Shown here in pieces: positions 63,014 through 64,000 of a stretch of DNA of 64,000 bases. The notes under the pieces were generated by a model. The model had not been told where the DNA came from. It did no database searches and saw nothing but the letters and a program-made list of their open reading frames with translations. The number at the start of each line of letters is the position of its first letter. Positions within the stretch are counted from its first letter, which is position 1. The position numbers and the translations under genes were made by a program. This DNA is from Saprospiraceae bacterium (GTDB lineage: Bacteria; Bacteroidota; Bacteroidia; Chitinophagales; Saprospiraceae). The stretch covers positions 19,324 through 83,323 of the forward strand of contig JAIYAP010000007.1 in the NCBI GenBank assembly GCA_027488935.1, given 5' to 3'.

Positions 63014-63940
63014 TTATTCCAATTCTCTTATTCTCATGCGTACAGTACCGGTACTATATGTATTACCTTGCCCTTGATTTATATCACAAGGATCGCAATA
63101 GTAAACAAATTCTGTTTCACCAAAATCAAAATCGTTTTCTTTTTTTGTTTTCTTAAACCCTACGGTTGGTTGGAATGGAGCCTCAATCTCGCCAATATTA
63201 GGAATCCCAAATTTGATCTTACCACCACCATAACTTATGGAAAATTCCGTGGTATTACCATTCTTTGGATTTACCCCTATTAAATTATAAAACATTTTAT
63301 TTCCTTGTTCACCTTCGCAATAATTCCAGATTAAGAATCCATTATCAATATCATTCCACCAAACCCATTCTTCTTTTCGTAAAGCCTTCTCCCATAAATT
63401 TAAAGTTTTTGTCATTTGCGCTTCAGTAGCAGTTTGGCCATTCGAACTTAGTTCAAAACGATATTGCGTAATTCGAAAAGTACAATTCCTATGAATGATT
63501 TTGCAACCAAATTTTTTTCGCAAGTCCTTACCATCCACCATTTTAATAAATCTTACACGCTCTAATCCATCTAAATTATCCCGCTCACAGTCACCCGTAC
63601 ATGGAACAGGATTATCTCCTGGGCCCGGAGGATCACCACCACCGCCTGGAGGGTTACCACCACCTGGTCCTCTATCTGGCGCACCAAATTCATAGTAATT
63701 AAACACCTTTGATTTGTCTACCAAATAACAGTTTGTACCGCTAATAGATTCTGTTCCAGGAAGTCTAAACTTAAGAGTACCGGTAGTTTGTGCAACGTCT
63801 GTAGCAAATGCAGTATTAAATGCGCTATTGCTTTCAAAACCATGCAATTCAGGTACCGTCTTATCTCCATCTAAACTTTTGTTATAGCCAACGCGAAGTG
63901 GTTTTGAAGGAAATGTGCTAATTTTTTTCATTTTGCTCAA
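63014..63940 (-). CDS. Unrecognised protein with Gly/Pro-rich linker
   Basis: 308 residues. No signal peptide is visible (MSKMKKISTFPSKPLRVGYN). Residues about 88-108 form a flexible linker (GGGNPPGGGGDPPGPG), followed by a cysteine-containing segment (CTGDCERDNLDGLERV) and a soluble C-terminal domain (KFGCKIIHRNCTFRITQYRF, EWVWWNDIDNGFLIWNYCEG). No family recognised. The C-terminal cysteines (FVYYCDPCDI) could bind metal. It is separated from the barrel genes by an inverted repeat. Confidence 0.6.
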   Translation of the reverse strand: MSKMKKISTFPSKPLRVGYNKSLDGDKTVPELHGFESNSAFNTAFATDVAQTTGTLKFRLPGTESISGTNCYLVDKSKVFNYYEFGAPDRGPGGGNPPGGGGDPPGPGDNPVPCTGDCERDNLDGLERVRFIKMVDGKDLRKKFGCKIIHRNCTFRITQYRFELSSNGQTATEAQMTKTLNLWEKALRKEEWVWWNDIDNGFLIWNYCEGEQGNKMFYNLIGVNPKNGNTTEFSISYGGGKIKFGIPNIGEIEAPFQPTVGFKKTKKENDFDFGETEFVYYCDPCDINQGQGNTYSTGTVRMRIRELE

Positions 63941-64000
63941 TTTTGTAAAATTAACAAAAGTTGCAATATAATTTTGTGGTATGAAAAATCACCTACTTAG

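Noticed and set aside
63941-64000. Possible + strand gene starting at ATG 63981
   Set aside because: A TAATTTTG box lies just upstream, but the transcription start would fall on the ATG and only six codons are visible.
1-64000. tRNA, rRNA, tmRNA or known riboswitch
   Set aside because: No recognisable cloverleaf, rRNA segment or riboswitch core was found by eye; a covariance search would be needed to exclude them fully.

Overview
The window looks like a chromosome segment of a Bacteroidota member, most probably a Saprospiria/Haliscomenobacter-like gliding bacterium. The grounds are a 2.7-kaa SprB-repeat protein with a gliding-motility type B (T9SS) C-terminal domain, an OstA-like protein, PKD-containing lipoproteins, and Bacteroidota-type promoters (TTG, 19-21 nt spacer, TAnnTTTG) with no obvious Shine-Dalgarno sites. 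The assignment is inference; no rRNA or tRNA gene is present.

Left backbone (1-26.4 kb; visibly more GC-rich than the middle). An exopolysaccharide operon runs leftward (Wzc-like chain-length/ATPase protein, Wzx-like flippase, glycosyltransferase cut by the window edge). It is followed by a tail-specific protease, an AlkD-like DNA glycosylase, a PKD+cyclophilin lipoprotein, an OstA-like protein, the giant SprB-repeat surface protein, uvrA, an M1 metallopeptidase and an M28 metallopeptidase. A probable orphan small RNA (consensus promoter plus U8 terminator) lies on the minus strand at about 24.65-24.75 kb.

Accessory region (about 26.43-57.68 kb; AT-rich; every gene on the + strand). This is a patchwork of small adaptive cassettes: three class C beta-lactamase-like serine hydrolases, DinB/DUF1572, AraC regulators, VOC, TfoX-N, an OsmC / oxidoreductase / DJ-1 unit, a complete bacteriophytochrome operon (two receivers, heme oxygenase, BphP), a hybrid histidine kinase, a siderophore-type TonB receptor with an AraC regulator, a Crp-like regulator, an epimerase, a DUF1835 protein and a zinc alcohol dehydrogenase. 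Genes are separated by 130-150 bp imperfect inverted repeats that start with TAACACGGG/TAACAGCGG and end with CGTTAGC, like integron attC sites. No integrase, transposase or phage gene is visible, so the layout resembles a CALIN (cluster of attC sites lacking integrase). A second family of at least five repeats carries a built-in consensus promoter pointing into the next cassette, and a third family of four ~65-70 bp near-perfect palindromes occurs alone or fused to the promoter repeat. Two of those palindromes bracket the whole region. A GC-rich backbone scrap (decayed alpha-galactosidase plus intact galT, 37.8-39.1 kb) sits inside it, and several gene fragments show ongoing decay.

Three units in the region (OsmC unit, phytochrome operon, alcohol dehydrogenase) share an AraC-type two-half-site operator with identical spacing to the -7 box.

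Right backbone (57.7-64 kb): aspS (leftward), rlmN (rightward), an SRPBCC protein, two outer-membrane barrel-like proteins and an unrecognised Gly/Pro-linker protein (all leftward).
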